Assembly: GCA_018266775.1 (NCBI GenBank)
Contig: JAFDZS010000009.1
Coordinates: 85,886 to 149,885, forward strand
DNA: 64,000 bases
Direction of reading: 5' to 3'
Source: Bacteroidota bacterium
GTDB lineage: Bacteria > Bacteroidota > Bacteroidia > Chitinophagales > Chitinophagaceae
Position 1 is the stretch's first letter. Every line of letters begins with the position of its first letter. This document shows positions 17,033 through 26,524 of the stretch, piece after piece. The translations under genes and the position numbers were made by a program. The notes under the pieces are model-generated. The model did no database searches. It was not told the DNA's origin and saw only the letters and a program-made list of their open reading frames with translations.

Positions 17033-18520
17033 ATGAAAAAAACGGTTATCTTGCAGCTACTTGGTTTATTTCTTTATACTACCGCTGTGGCACAAACGAA
17101 ATTATATACAGAGCAGTACCGGCCCCAGTTTCATTTTTCGCCGGCCACCAATTGGTGCAACGACCCCAACGGATTGGTGTATAACAATGGAACCTATCAT
17201 TTATTTTACCAGTATAATCCTTTCGGCAATCAATGGGGGCACATGAGCTGGGGGCATGCCACCAGTAAAGACTTAACACACTGGACGCATTTGCCTGTAG
17301 CACTGAAAGAAGAAAACGGCATCATGATCTTCTCCGGTTCCTGCGTGGCAGACAAAAAAAACTCCAGCGGCCTGGGCACTTCATCCGCTCCGCCGATGGT
17401 GGCTATTTATACCGGGCATATTGAAGGCGTGAACCAATCACAATACCTTGCTTACAGTAATGATAATGGTGTATCGTGGAAGAAATATGTGCACAATCCT
17501 TTGCTGGATATGCATAAAAAAGATTTCCGCGACCCCAACATCTTTTGGTATGCACAAAAAAAATATTGGGTAATGAGTGTGATGTACCCGGTAGAACATG
17601 AAGTGCAGTTTTATGCGTCAAACAATTTAAAAGAATGGAAATACCTCAGCAGTTTTGGCCCTGCCGGTGACACCAGTGGCGTGTGGGAATGTCCGGACCT
17701 GGTGGAAGTGCCCATACATGGTGCGCCCGGTAAAACCAAATGGGTTTTGCAGTTATCACAAAATGCCACCATGCAGTATTTTGTGGGTGAGTTTGATGGT
17801 GAACGTTTTACCAATGAAAACACTGACAGCATTATTCAACGGCCAGATTATGGACCGGATTATTATGCAGCGATTACTTTTAACCAACTGCCCGATCATC
17901 ATTTGCCCGTGGCAATGGGTTGGGTGAACAACTGGTATTATGCCAATGATATTCCCACCACGCCATGGAAAAGCGCCATGTCTTTGCCAAGGAACCTGGA
18001 AGTAAAAAAGGTCAGTGGACAATGGATATTATTGCAACAACCGGCTGCTGAACTGCAGTTCACGAAAAAAAACCTGTTCACTGCTGCAACAAAAACAGTA
18101 CAGGGAAACACTGCACTGCCTGTACACAGCAACCAGTTTGAAATGACTGCACAGCTTGATGCGGCGCAGTCATCAGGCATTCGCATTGCTGCCGGGAATG
18201 ATCAATATGTTGAACTGGGTTACGATGCAGATGCTCATTCCTTTTATTTAGACAGGAGCCACGCCGGCAAGGAAAGTTTCAACGTCAACTTCAGTAAACG
18301 TAATTATTTTAAGTACAGCTTTACTGATGTAAATAAAACACTGCCGGTGCATATTTATTTTGACCACAGCATAATAGAAGTTTTTGTGAATGATGGCGAA
18401 GCTGTTTTTACCGCACAGGTTTTTCCGCCAGATGAAAACAACGGCATTGAATTATTCAGCAAAGGAGGAAAAGCTATTTTCAGCAATATCAGCATTAATG
18501 AAGTGCAGCGCATTTGGTAA
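17033..18520 (+). CDS. Exported GH32 fructan/sucrose beta-fructosidase
   Basis: This 495-aa exported enzyme (signal peptide ending AVAQ, about residue 20) hydrolyses terminal beta-fructosides such as levan, inulin or sucrose. The five-blade propeller motifs are clear. The nucleophile Asp44 lies in NWCNDPNG, the transition-state Asp167 in FRDP and the acid/base Glu219 in WECPDL. The usual WMNDPNG reads WCNDPNG. A C-terminal beta-sandwich follows (about 340-495), with the typical HIYFDHSIIEVFVNDGE strand. It lies 27 bp after the sugar porter gene, so it belongs to the same operon. Exo-type levanase or inulinase is more likely than a cytoplasmic sucrose-phosphate hydrolase because it is exported. 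Confidence 0.9.
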   Translation: MKKTVILQLLGLFLYTTAVAQTKLYTEQYRPQFHFSPATNWCNDPNGLVYNNGTYHLFYQYNPFGNQWGHMSWGHATSKDLTHWTHLPVALKEENGIMIFSGSCVADKKNSSGLGTSSAPPMVAIYTGHIEGVNQSQYLAYSNDNGVSWKKYVHNPLLDMHKKDFRDPNIFWYAQKKYWVMSVMYPVEHEVQFYASNNLKEWKYLSSFGPAGDTSGVWECPDLVEVPIHGAPGKTKWVLQLSQNATMQYFVGEFDGERFTNENTDSIIQRPDYGPDYYAAITFNQLPDHHLPVAMGWVNNWYYANDIPTTPWKSAMSLPRNLEVKKVSGQWILLQQPAAELQFTKKNLFTAATKTVQGNTALPVHSNQFEMTAQLDAAQSSGIRIAAGNDQYVELGYDADAHSFYLDRSHAGKESFNVNFSKRNYFKYSFTDVNKTLPVHIYFDHSIIEVFVNDGEAVFTAQVFPPDENNGIELFSKGGKAIFSNISINEVQRIW

Positions 18521-18574
18521 AGCCGAATGCTTTAAATTGCATGGTGAATAAAGAAAATTCCATTTAACTTTTGT

Positions 18575-19510
18575 ATGAAAAAAATATTGCTTGTTGCTGC
18601 TGTAGTACTTGCGTTGGGTATTGCTGCTGTTTATATTTTTATTCCGTCTACCATTACCGTTTCCTGTGTACGGCCTGTACGGGCTATGCCCCCTGCTGTA
18701 AGCAGGTTTTTGGCAGATACTGCAAAAATCTATACAGCCATTCAACCTTCTGCTGGGGCAATGGGCAATGATTTTACTTACAATGGCTTTACCTACCATC
18801 TCAATAAGCTGATGTATAATGGTACTGAGTTCAGCGTTAAAAAAAACCAGGATACTGTTTCTGCTACACTGATTGGTGTTGACCTGGATAAAGATTCCGG
18901 TTTTATTTACTGGACGGCAAATATTCATTCCAGTACAAATCCCTTTACAAGGCTCAGTCAGTATGTTTTTGCTCATGGTTTAAAAAACAGTATGAGTGGG
19001 TTGATTGACCAGATGAAAAATTATTTGGATACGCCGGCACATCTATATGGTATTGGAGTTAAAGAAATAGAACTTAAAGATTCTGTGCTCATCAGCACTA
19101 AAAGCCATAAAGCCACCGAACCAGCTATCGCTGATATTTACCTGTTGGTAAAAAAGCTGAAAGATTACGCACTTAGCGAGCAGGTAACTGCCACCAACTA
19201 CCCGATGGTAAACATTCAGCAAAATGAAACTGGTGGTTTTGATTTTATGGTAGGCCTTCCCGTTAGCAGAACAGTTCCGCAAACTGCAGACATTAATATC
19301 AAGTACATGCCATACCGCGGTAAAATGTTTATTACAGAGGTGAAGGGCGGCCCCGGCACTATTAAAACTGCAGCGGCTCAATTAAAGGAATTTGTAACTG
19401 ACAGCCGGCGCTCCGTTCCTGCAATACCATTTGAATTGATGGTTACAGACAGGAGTATGGAAAGCGATACCAGCAAATGGGAGACGATGCTGTATTACCC
19501 GGTGATGTGA
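18575..19510 (+). CDS. Membrane-anchored protein with GyrI/SRPBCC-like domains, function unknown
   Basis: This 311-aa protein begins with one hydrophobic helix (MKKILLVAAVVLALGIAAVYIF) followed by an extracytoplasmic region. Residues about 27-160 resemble the polyketide-cyclase/SRPBCC type of ligand-binding fold found after such anchors in other Bacteroidota proteins. Residues about 165-311 resemble a GyrI-like (SOUL-related) effector-binding domain, with FDFMVGLPV and the ending FELMVTDRSMESDTSKWETMLYYPV. Both assignments rest on pattern memory and are tentative. It follows GH32 by 54 bp on the same strand but has no obvious sugar link. The 90-bp repeat array begins just after it. Confidence 0.6.
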   Translation: MKKILLVAAVVLALGIAAVYIFIPSTITVSCVRPVRAMPPAVSRFLADTAKIYTAIQPSAGAMGNDFTYNGFTYHLNKLMYNGTEFSVKKNQDTVSATLIGVDLDKDSGFIYWTANIHSSTNPFTRLSQYVFAHGLKNSMSGLIDQMKNYLDTPAHLYGIGVKEIELKDSVLISTKSHKATEPAIADIYLLVKKLKDYALSEQVTATNYPMVNIQQNETGGFDFMVGLPVSRTVPQTADINIKYMPYRGKMFITEVKGGPGTIKTAAAQLKEFVTDSRRSVPAIPFELMVTDRSMESDTSKWETMLYYPVM

Positions 19511-19540
19511 ATTTTGATACAGAAGTATGGCAATAAAAAT

Positions 19541-19797
19541 TTAGCCGCAGATGCGCAGAGGCATGGTCTGACGTCCCGTCTGACCATGAAAAGTTAGCCG
19601 CAGATGCGCAGATGAAAGTAATTTAAATTATTGTATACAGCATAGCAGGAACAGGGTCTGACGTCCCATCTGACCATGAAAGGCTAGCCGCAGATGCGCT
19701 GATGAAAGCTATTTAAATTACAGCTCACAACACAGCGGGGACATGGTCTGACGTCCCGTCTGACCATGAAAGGTTAGCCGCAGATGAACGGATGAAA
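19541..19797. repeat. 90-bp tandem array with REP-like imperfect palindromes
   Basis: Three copies of an imperfect palindrome, full form CATGGTCTGACGTCCCGTCTGACCATG, start at 19562, 19652 and 19742, exactly 90 bp apart. Each forms a stem GGTC-T-GACG / CGTC-T-GACC with a conserved T-T mismatch and a three-base loop; copy 2 carries a few changes. Between them lies a second conserved element, TTAGCCGCAGATGCGCAGAT, followed by an AT-rich ATTTAAATTA. The array fills the convergent gap between the 311-aa gene and the first FG-GAP gene. The hairpins may also act as terminators in both directions. Confidence 0.8.
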
Positions 19798-19804
19798 CCT
19801 GGCT

Positions 19805-22800
19805 TTATTTTTTGTACCGGATCACGCGGAGGCTGTCGTTGTTCATTGCCATTATATATGCGGGCTGGTGATTAATACTGATGGGGCTGATATGCCGCAC
19901 CTGCCCTTTAATCTGCATACCATTAATACTTTCCGCTGCAAATTGATTGTTTCCCTTATTTACCAGCACTGTTCCAAAATCTGCATCATAACGGCCCATT
20001 TGTATGTTGTTATCGTAATAATTTCCTGCCAGTAAAATATCGGGTTGATGATCTCCATTCGCATCCACCACTGCTGCGCAACGCATGGGGCTAAGTTGTG
20101 CTTCCCATGGCATTGGCTGCATATCGAACTGCAGGTTGCCTTTATTGATCAAAATGGCATTAGAAAAATTCGTGGCAGTTAACACATCAGAAGAACTTAA
20201 TTTTTCATCGGTAAAAATATCCGTAAGGGTTGCTTTTGCAAAATCCGATGCATACAAAAATTTCTTTTTCAAAAAAGGTAATTGCCTTTGTAATTCATCT
20301 TTATTGGCAAACGGCAATTCTTTTCCGTTCAGGAAATAAGTCATAATCTGTTCTTTCTTTCCATTATTATCAAAGTCATTGTAATATAACTTTACCGGTT
20401 CATCCTTACTGGCATGCAGGCGTGAGTTGAGTCCTAAATTTCCCGCAATAATATCTATGTTGCCATCATTGTTCACATCTACGGGTAAAATAAAATTCCA
20501 CCAACCATGATCGGCACTGATTGTTTTTTTGGTAAATGATGTACTATTGTTTAGAAAAACATCTATCCCACCCCATTCATTGCACACCAGTAAATCTTTT
20601 TTCCCATCTTTATCCATATCAACCCATTGTGCATTCGTCACCATTCCTTCGGTTGCCAGGTCTTTAGCATATTGTGCTGTTACATCCTTAAATTTTCCGG
20701 TACCATCGTTCAGTAATAAATAAGAAGGTGGCGTTTTTCCGTATTCCCAGGGCACTACTCTTCCACCTAAGAATAAATCGATGTAACCATCTCCATTAAA
20801 ATCAAAAGGTACCACGCAGGATTGTGTCACAAATATATCGCCAAATGCATGCTCCAGTTTTTTGAAATGCGCCTTACCATCGTTAAGGTATACACGCGGT
20901 TTTAATTTTTCGTCCTGCCCATAGTATTCGTTACCACCGCTGGCAATCACTAAATCAGGGTTACCATCTTTATTTACATCAGTAAAAACGGCATCCACAT
21001 CTTCATACAAACTATCGTTGAATAAATCTGGCTGATCTGTGACAATAAATTTTCCATCAGGTTGCTGCAGGTAAACAGCATTATGATGCGTACGTGATGC
21101 ACCGATAAAAATATCTTCTAAACCATCATGATCAATATCACCGACTGCAAGTGCCGGCCCTTCAGTTGACACCATGTGCGGTATCAGAAATTCCCTGTTA
21201 AACTCCACAAATGTGTTTTCCTTATGGCAGTACTGCAAACCTGTTGTTGCTGTAATATCTTCCATCGGTTTCGTATCGCTCTTATAATGCGTTGTAATGC
21301 GTGCATAATCAAATTGTGGTAGCCCTTTTTGATATTCCAGTTTCATTTGCGGCTGTGCCGGATTAAAGGTGATGGGCTGGTATGTATTATCTGGCCAGAT
21401 CAAAAATGCAGAATCCACCTTTGTGTTGGTGAGCCCAATCAGCATTGGCTCTTCCATGCTGGATAAAAATCCCTTTACCGGATATTTTTCATACGTCCTG
21501 ATTTGATCTTTACTGAATACAACCACTTTTGCACCTGTAGCATTAATGTTGGTTGCAGCGCCTTTCAACTGCAGCGATGCATATTGTTTGTCTTTAGCAT
21601 CATTGCTTTTATTTTCATATACCAATACCGGTTCATTCACATTATTCACCACCACATCCAGGTCGCCATCATTGTCCAGGTCTGCATATACCGCACCATT
21701 GGAAAATGTGGGTATTGCTCCTGCTACGCTTGCATTCATCTCTTCAAACTGCATATTGCCTTTGTTGTGGTAAAAACAATTCGGCAATTTTATTTCCGGA
21801 AATTTGTTGATGAGCGCCATGTCTTTTTCGTTGCCATTATTCTCTCTCATCTGCCGTTGTATTTCGCCATCAGAAATAAAATTGGCATAATCCATATCAT
21901 TCATTCGTTTCGGTATGCCATTGGAAATAAACAGGTCTTTCAATCCATCATTATCAAAATCCATCCATAAAGGTGCCCAGCTCCAGTCTGATGCATATAC
22001 ACCCGCATACAAACCCACTTCGCTGAACATGCCGTTGCGGCGGTTGTACTGCAAATTATTTCTCGTGTACTGGTAACTGTAACCAATATCAATTTTATGA
22101 TAGAAGATATCGTAATCATCTTCTCCCAGCGAACGTTTTAGTATTGCAGGGTCAGATGGCAGCATATCCATTGAAATGATTTCGGGAAATCCATCGTTAT
22201 TCACATCGGCTACATCCACACCCATGGAAAACTGGCTGGTGTGCATCAGTGCACTGGTGCCCTTTTCTGCAAATGTGCCATTATGCTGGTTAATGTAGAG
22301 GTAATCATCTTCGTGAAAATCATTACCCACGTATAAATCTGGCCAGCCATCGAGATTAATATCGGCGGCTGCAACGCCCAGTCCGTAACTGATGGCAGAA
22401 CTGTTAATGGTACTTTGCACTGTCACATCAGTAAAATGGTTGTTGCCGTCATTACGGAATAACCTGTCGCCGGATAAAGGATTATACGTTCCAATAAAAT
22501 CTTTTCGGGGTGCAAAGGTTCCGTTTTGATGTACAGAGTGGTTCAGCAAAAACATATCCAGGTCGCCGTCCAGATCATAATCAAAAAACAAAGCCTGGGT
22601 GCTGAAGCCGGAAAAGCCAAGGCCGTACTGGTCTGTCTCATCTTCATAAAATGGAACCCCATTGTTGATTCCTTTGCAAATAAGCAATTGGTTTTTCCCA
22701 TGCAATGTTCTGAAATTACCCACCCTGCAAATATAAATATCCAGCAAGCCATCGTTATTAATATCCACTACAGAAACACCTGTACTCCATTGCCCATCCT

Positions 22801-23140
22801 GTGGAATTTTTGCTTCTGCGGTAACGTCTTTAAATTTTAACTGCCCTTCGTTCAGATATAATTTGTTGCTGCCCTGGTTAGCCGCAAAGAACAGGTCTGT
22901 TTTACCATCGTTATTAAAATCCCCGGCCCCTACGCCTGCCCCGTTATAAAAATACATGTAGTGAAACATGTTGAAAGAATCTGTTGGTGTAAGTGTGTTG
23001 CTGAAATGCAGGCCGGTTTGTTTGTCTGTCAACGTTTCAAACATTACCGGTGCTGTTGGTTGTTTATTACTGTTGCAGGCACTCATCAGTATTGCCAGTA
23101 ATACTGTTACTACAATTTTATATCGTTTCAAAAAGATCAT
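19805..23140 (-). CDS. FG-GAP/VCBS-repeat ASPIC-UnbV (CRTAC1-type) lipoprotein 1
   Basis: This 1111-aa lipoprotein (lipobox ILMSAC, Cys22) is a surface or periplasmic beta-propeller protein. About a dozen calcium-type FG-GAP/VCBS blades can be read by their DxDxDG loops, such as DFNNDGKTD, DYDLDGDLD, DLDNDGDLD, DFNGDGYID and DVNNDGNID. Around the middle is an ASPIC/UnbV-like segment (ATGAKVVVFSK...VDSAFLIWPDN). It would bind carbohydrate or protein rather than catalyse, but that is inferred. It is the last of three tandem paralogues behind susCD and the most diverged: it lacks the IPSRGFQSSVDYKQ motif shared by the other two. It starts 7 bp after copy 2 ends. Confidence 0.82.
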   Translation of the reverse strand: MIFLKRYKIVVTVLLAILMSACNSNKQPTAPVMFETLTDKQTGLHFSNTLTPTDSFNMFHYMYFYNGAGVGAGDFNNDGKTDLFFAANQGSNKLYLNEGQLKFKDVTAEAKIPQDGQWSTGVSVVDINNDGLLDIYICRVGNFRTLHGKNQLLICKGINNGVPFYEDETDQYGLGFSGFSTQALFFDYDLDGDLDMFLLNHSVHQNGTFAPRKDFIGTYNPLSGDRLFRNDGNNHFTDVTVQSTINSSAISYGLGVAAADINLDGWPDLYVGNDFHEDDYLYINQHNGTFAEKGTSALMHTSQFSMGVDVADVNNDGFPEIISMDMLPSDPAILKRSLGEDDYDIFYHKIDIGYSYQYTRNNLQYNRRNGMFSEVGLYAGVYASDWSWAPLWMDFDNDGLKDLFISNGIPKRMNDMDYANFISDGEIQRQMRENNGNEKDMALINKFPEIKLPNCFYHNKGNMQFEEMNASVAGAIPTFSNGAVYADLDNDGDLDVVVNNVNEPVLVYENKSNDAKDKQYASLQLKGAATNINATGAKVVVFSKDQIRTYEKYPVKGFLSSMEEPMLIGLTNTKVDSAFLIWPDNTYQPITFNPAQPQMKLEYQKGLPQFDYARITTHYKSDTKPMEDITATTGLQYCHKENTFVEFNREFLIPHMVSTEGPALAVGDIDHDGLEDIFIGASRTHHNAVYLQQPDGKFIVTDQPDLFNDSLYEDVDAVFTDVNKDGNPDLVIASGGNEYYGQDEKLKPRVYLNDGKAHFKKLEHAFGDIFVTQSCVVPFDFNGDGYIDLFLGGRVVPWEYGKTPPSYLLLNDGTGKFKDVTAQYAKDLATEGMVTNAQWVDMDKDGKKDLLVCNEWGGIDVFLNNSTSFTKKTISADHGWWNFILPVDVNNDGNIDIIAGNLGLNSRLHASKDEPVKLYYNDFDNNGKKEQIMTYFLNGKELPFANKDELQRQLPFLKKKFLYASDFAKATLTDIFTDEKLSSSDVLTATNFSNAILINKGNLQFDMQPMPWEAQLSPMRCAAVVDANGDHQPDILLAGNYYDNNIQMGRYDADFGTVLVNKGNNQFAAESINGMQIKGQVRHISPISINHQPAYIMAMNNDSLRVIRYKK

Positions 23141-23147
23141 GAATCAA

Positions 23148-26100
23148 TTACTTTTTTATTTTGTTCGGATTGTACCGGTACCATAATGGCAGTGCATCGT
23201 TTTGCAAAAATAGAAATCCGCTGCCTTTACTTGTCCTTAATAGTTCAATATCTCTCACCATTCCATTTAATGACAACCCGCTTTGCTGTTCTGTTAACAA
23301 CGTATATTTTCCTTTTCCATCATTAATGAACACCTCACCCTCATTGCCATCCAGCCTTCCCAATTGTGGTTGAAAATTAAATTCATTACCACCCGCTATA
23401 ATATCCATCGCCCTGTCTCCATTTACATCTGCAATGGCCAATGCTTTGATGCAGGACATTTGCGCCATCAATGGCAATGGTTCAATGGCAAACTGCCCGT
23501 TACCATTATTGATGGCTACCACTGACTGCGGGTAATCAATTTTCCGCACTACCGCTTTTTTTAACTGTTCAGCTGTAAACAAATCTTCAATTGATTTTGT
23601 TGCAAAATCTGTGTAATGCAGGTTTTGCTTTTTTAGCGAAGGCAATTCATCCTGCAAATCCCGTTTCATAAAAACGGGTTTGTCTTTACCATCTGCAGTT
23701 TTTGTCATGATCTTATCCACCCGGCCATTGTCATCAAAATCGGCACAGTACAATTTCAACGGTGTTTTTGCTGATGGTGATAAATTAAAGTTGGTGCCAA
23801 GGTTACCCAATACAATATCATCTTTTCCATCTCCATTGACATCTGCAACAGCCATCGCCTGCCACCATCCGTTTAACGAAGACAAGTTAGTTTTCACTTC
23901 CTCCAGTTTTCCTGCGGTATATTTAAAAGCATGTGGCGCCATCCATTCGCCAGCCACCAGTAATTCTTTCTTTCCATCGCCATCCACATCACACATAACC
24001 GCACATTTCACCATTCCAATAGTACTTAAGCCTGCTGTTTTACCAGCATCCATTGCGGTGAAAATGCCTTTACCATTATTCAGGTAGATATGACTTAGTG
24101 GCGTTAATCCATATTCCGCTGTAACACAGCTTGCGCCCACAAATACATCCATGTCTCCATCACCATCAAAATCATAAGCCACCGCTGCCCCGGTGTTATC
24201 ATTATTCAGCGGAAAAGAGTTAGCAGACAACGTAAAATTTCCTTTACCATCGTTCAAAAACAGGCGGTGCTGTAATTCCCTGCTGGCCGGCATTACACTG
24301 TTTCCTGCTGCACCGATGAATAAATCAGTATGTCCGTCTCCGTTAGCATCAAAAAATAATACTACAGCATCTTCAAAACCCTGCAGGTCTTTCATGGCAG
24401 GAATGTCTTTTTTAATGAAGCCATTGCCGGTTTGCAGGTACAGTTGCCCCTGGTGTAATGAAGTGCCACCAATAAATACATCCTGTTTTCCATCTCCATT
24501 AACATCAGCCACTGCAGCCTGCGGCCCCTGGTGCGACAACATTTCCGGTATGGCTTTCTCTGCATAAAAGTCAGTATAGTCTGGCTGCTGGTGTTTATCG
24601 AACGAAGAATCACTTAACAGGAACAATGGCTCTTCTTTTTTAATGATGACTGGCGGTGTGGGTAATGCAGTTTCGTTTTGAACGATGGTTAATACCGTAT
24701 CAATTTTCGGGTTGATGATTTTTGTATAGGTAAGATCAGGCCAATATACGAGCAGGGAATCAATTTTTGTTTGCGCACCAAGACCAATAATTTGTTTATA
24801 ATCTACTGAAGATTGGAAACCACGGCTGGGAATCACTTCACGGGTTAATTGCTGCTGTTGGATACAAGCCACAATTTTTGTTCCCACTGCAAACTGGTTG
24901 GGCGATTGGCCTTTTACAGCCACTGCTAAATAATGGTTACGGGTTTCTTCCCTGCTGTTGTTTTTGAATACCAATGCAGGTTCATTGGTATTGTTCACTA
25001 CAAGATCAAGATCGCCATCGCCATCCAGGTCTGCATAGGCAGCACCATTGCTGAAGGAATTTTGATTAAAGCCCCATGACTCTCCAATGTCTTCAAATTT
25101 TAAATTGCCCAGGTTGCGGAATACTTTATTAGGCACCGCGATAGATGGAATTTTATTCACCAGCCCGTACAAATCTTTTTTACCGGTGGCTATCATTTTA
25201 GCCTTAATGTCATTGGCATCAAAGTCCAGGAAATCCTGGTTGGTAAGATCCCGGTAAATGCCGTTGCACACATATAAATCATTGTAGCCATCATTGTCTG
25301 CATCAAACATTAATGCACCCCAACTCCATTCTGATGCGCAGACACCACTGTAATTGGCAATGTCCGTAAATCTGCCGTTGCCATCATTCAGTTGTAACGT
25401 GTTTTGCAAATACTGGTGATAGAAATCATTTCTTTCTTTTAAACGGAATTGGTCTATATCATCAAAGCTCAGTGTTGTTTTTAACCGGTAATCATTTGCC
25501 GGCAACATATCGGTGGTAAATATTTCCGGGCGGCCGTCATTATTGATGTCACCAATATCTGCACCCATTGATGCATAACTGTTGTGTTTGATACAATCAG
25601 TCAGTTCATCTTTAAATGTTCCGTTTTTTTGATTGATGTACAGGTAATCTCTTTCAAAAAAATCGTTAGACACATATACATCGGGATAATGGTCCCCATT
25701 AATATCCGCCACTGTAACGCCCAGCCCAAAACTCATCAATGTTCCGTGTATGCCTGCCTGTTGTGTTACTTCTGTGAAATGTCCGTTGTCATTTCTATAC
25801 AGATGATCGCCGCCGCCTTTCAAGCTGTCGGCAACCGGCCATTGACTGGCGGGCAAATCCCGCTGGTGCGGATAACCCAAACTATTTACCGGAACCGGGC
25901 TGTTATTGATGATAAAACAATCCAGGTCGCCATCCATATCATAATCAAAAAAACTGGCTTGTGTGGTATAACCTGAATCAGCAAGGCCATAGGCTTCTGC
26001 CTTTTCTGTAAAAGTTAAATCATGGTTGTTAATGTACAATTGATTTTTGCGTAAAGCAGCGTTGCCCATATTACCGGCATTGCACACATAAATATCCAGC

Positions 26101-26504
26101 CAGCCATCGTTATTCACATCTGCAAAAACAACGCCGGTACTGAATTGCAGCTTATCACCAAATCCTGCTTTTGCAGATATATCTTCAAATTTAAAATTGC
26201 CTTTGTTTAAAAAGAGTTTGTTAGCACCCTGGTTAGCGGTAAAGAAAACATCTGGCAATCCATCGTTATTAATATCACCTGTTGCTACTCCGCCACCATT
26301 ATAAAAGTTGCGGTAGTTGAGTATGTTGATGGTTTCATTGTCCTGTACCTTATTGTTAAATGCAATTCCTGTATTTTCCATCGCTTCAAACAACGGCTTT
26401 GTATTATTGTTATGGCAGGACGAAAGCTCAAGCAGCAGCAATACCAATACAATATTGCCCAAGGATCTACCTATAAACTTTCTTATAGCAACTTCACTGT
26501 TCAT
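23148..26504 (-). CDS. FG-GAP/VCBS-repeat ASPIC-UnbV (CRTAC1-type) lipoprotein 2
   Basis: The protein has 1118 aa. Its lipobox is LLELSSC (Cys about 30, after a longer n-region). The propeller blades carry calcium loops such as DINNDGLPD, DVNNDGWLD, DYDMDGDLD, DLDGDGDLD, DVNGDGKQD and DFDGDGDMD. The ASPIC/UnbV region reads VGTKIVACIQ...REVIPSRGFQSSVDYKQIIGLG. That motif and most blade sequences match copy 3 closely, so copies 2 and 3 arose by the more recent duplication. It is flanked by 7-bp and 20-bp gaps and must be co-transcribed with both neighbours. Binding of the glycan imported by SusCD is a reasonable guess, and a role in adhesion is an alternative. Confidence 0.82.
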   Translation of the reverse strand: MNSEVAIRKFIGRSLGNIVLVLLLLELSSCHNNNTKPLFEAMENTGIAFNNKVQDNETINILNYRNFYNGGGVATGDINNDGLPDVFFTANQGANKLFLNKGNFKFEDISAKAGFGDKLQFSTGVVFADVNNDGWLDIYVCNAGNMGNAALRKNQLYINNHDLTFTEKAEAYGLADSGYTTQASFFDYDMDGDLDCFIINNSPVPVNSLGYPHQRDLPASQWPVADSLKGGGDHLYRNDNGHFTEVTQQAGIHGTLMSFGLGVTVADINGDHYPDVYVSNDFFERDYLYINQKNGTFKDELTDCIKHNSYASMGADIGDINNDGRPEIFTTDMLPANDYRLKTTLSFDDIDQFRLKERNDFYHQYLQNTLQLNDGNGRFTDIANYSGVCASEWSWGALMFDADNDGYNDLYVCNGIYRDLTNQDFLDFDANDIKAKMIATGKKDLYGLVNKIPSIAVPNKVFRNLGNLKFEDIGESWGFNQNSFSNGAAYADLDGDGDLDLVVNNTNEPALVFKNNSREETRNHYLAVAVKGQSPNQFAVGTKIVACIQQQQLTREVIPSRGFQSSVDYKQIIGLGAQTKIDSLLVYWPDLTYTKIINPKIDTVLTIVQNETALPTPPVIIKKEEPLFLLSDSSFDKHQQPDYTDFYAEKAIPEMLSHQGPQAAVADVNGDGKQDVFIGGTSLHQGQLYLQTGNGFIKKDIPAMKDLQGFEDAVVLFFDANGDGHTDLFIGAAGNSVMPASRELQHRLFLNDGKGNFTLSANSFPLNNDNTGAAVAYDFDGDGDMDVFVGASCVTAEYGLTPLSHIYLNNGKGIFTAMDAGKTAGLSTIGMVKCAVMCDVDGDGKKELLVAGEWMAPHAFKYTAGKLEEVKTNLSSLNGWWQAMAVADVNGDGKDDIVLGNLGTNFNLSPSAKTPLKLYCADFDDNGRVDKIMTKTADGKDKPVFMKRDLQDELPSLKKQNLHYTDFATKSIEDLFTAEQLKKAVVRKIDYPQSVVAINNGNGQFAIEPLPLMAQMSCIKALAIADVNGDRAMDIIAGGNEFNFQPQLGRLDGNEGEVFINDGKGKYTLLTEQQSGLSLNGMVRDIELLRTSKGSGFLFLQNDALPLWYRYNPNKIKK

Positions 26505-26524
26505 GTACGTTCTTTAGTTTCCTT

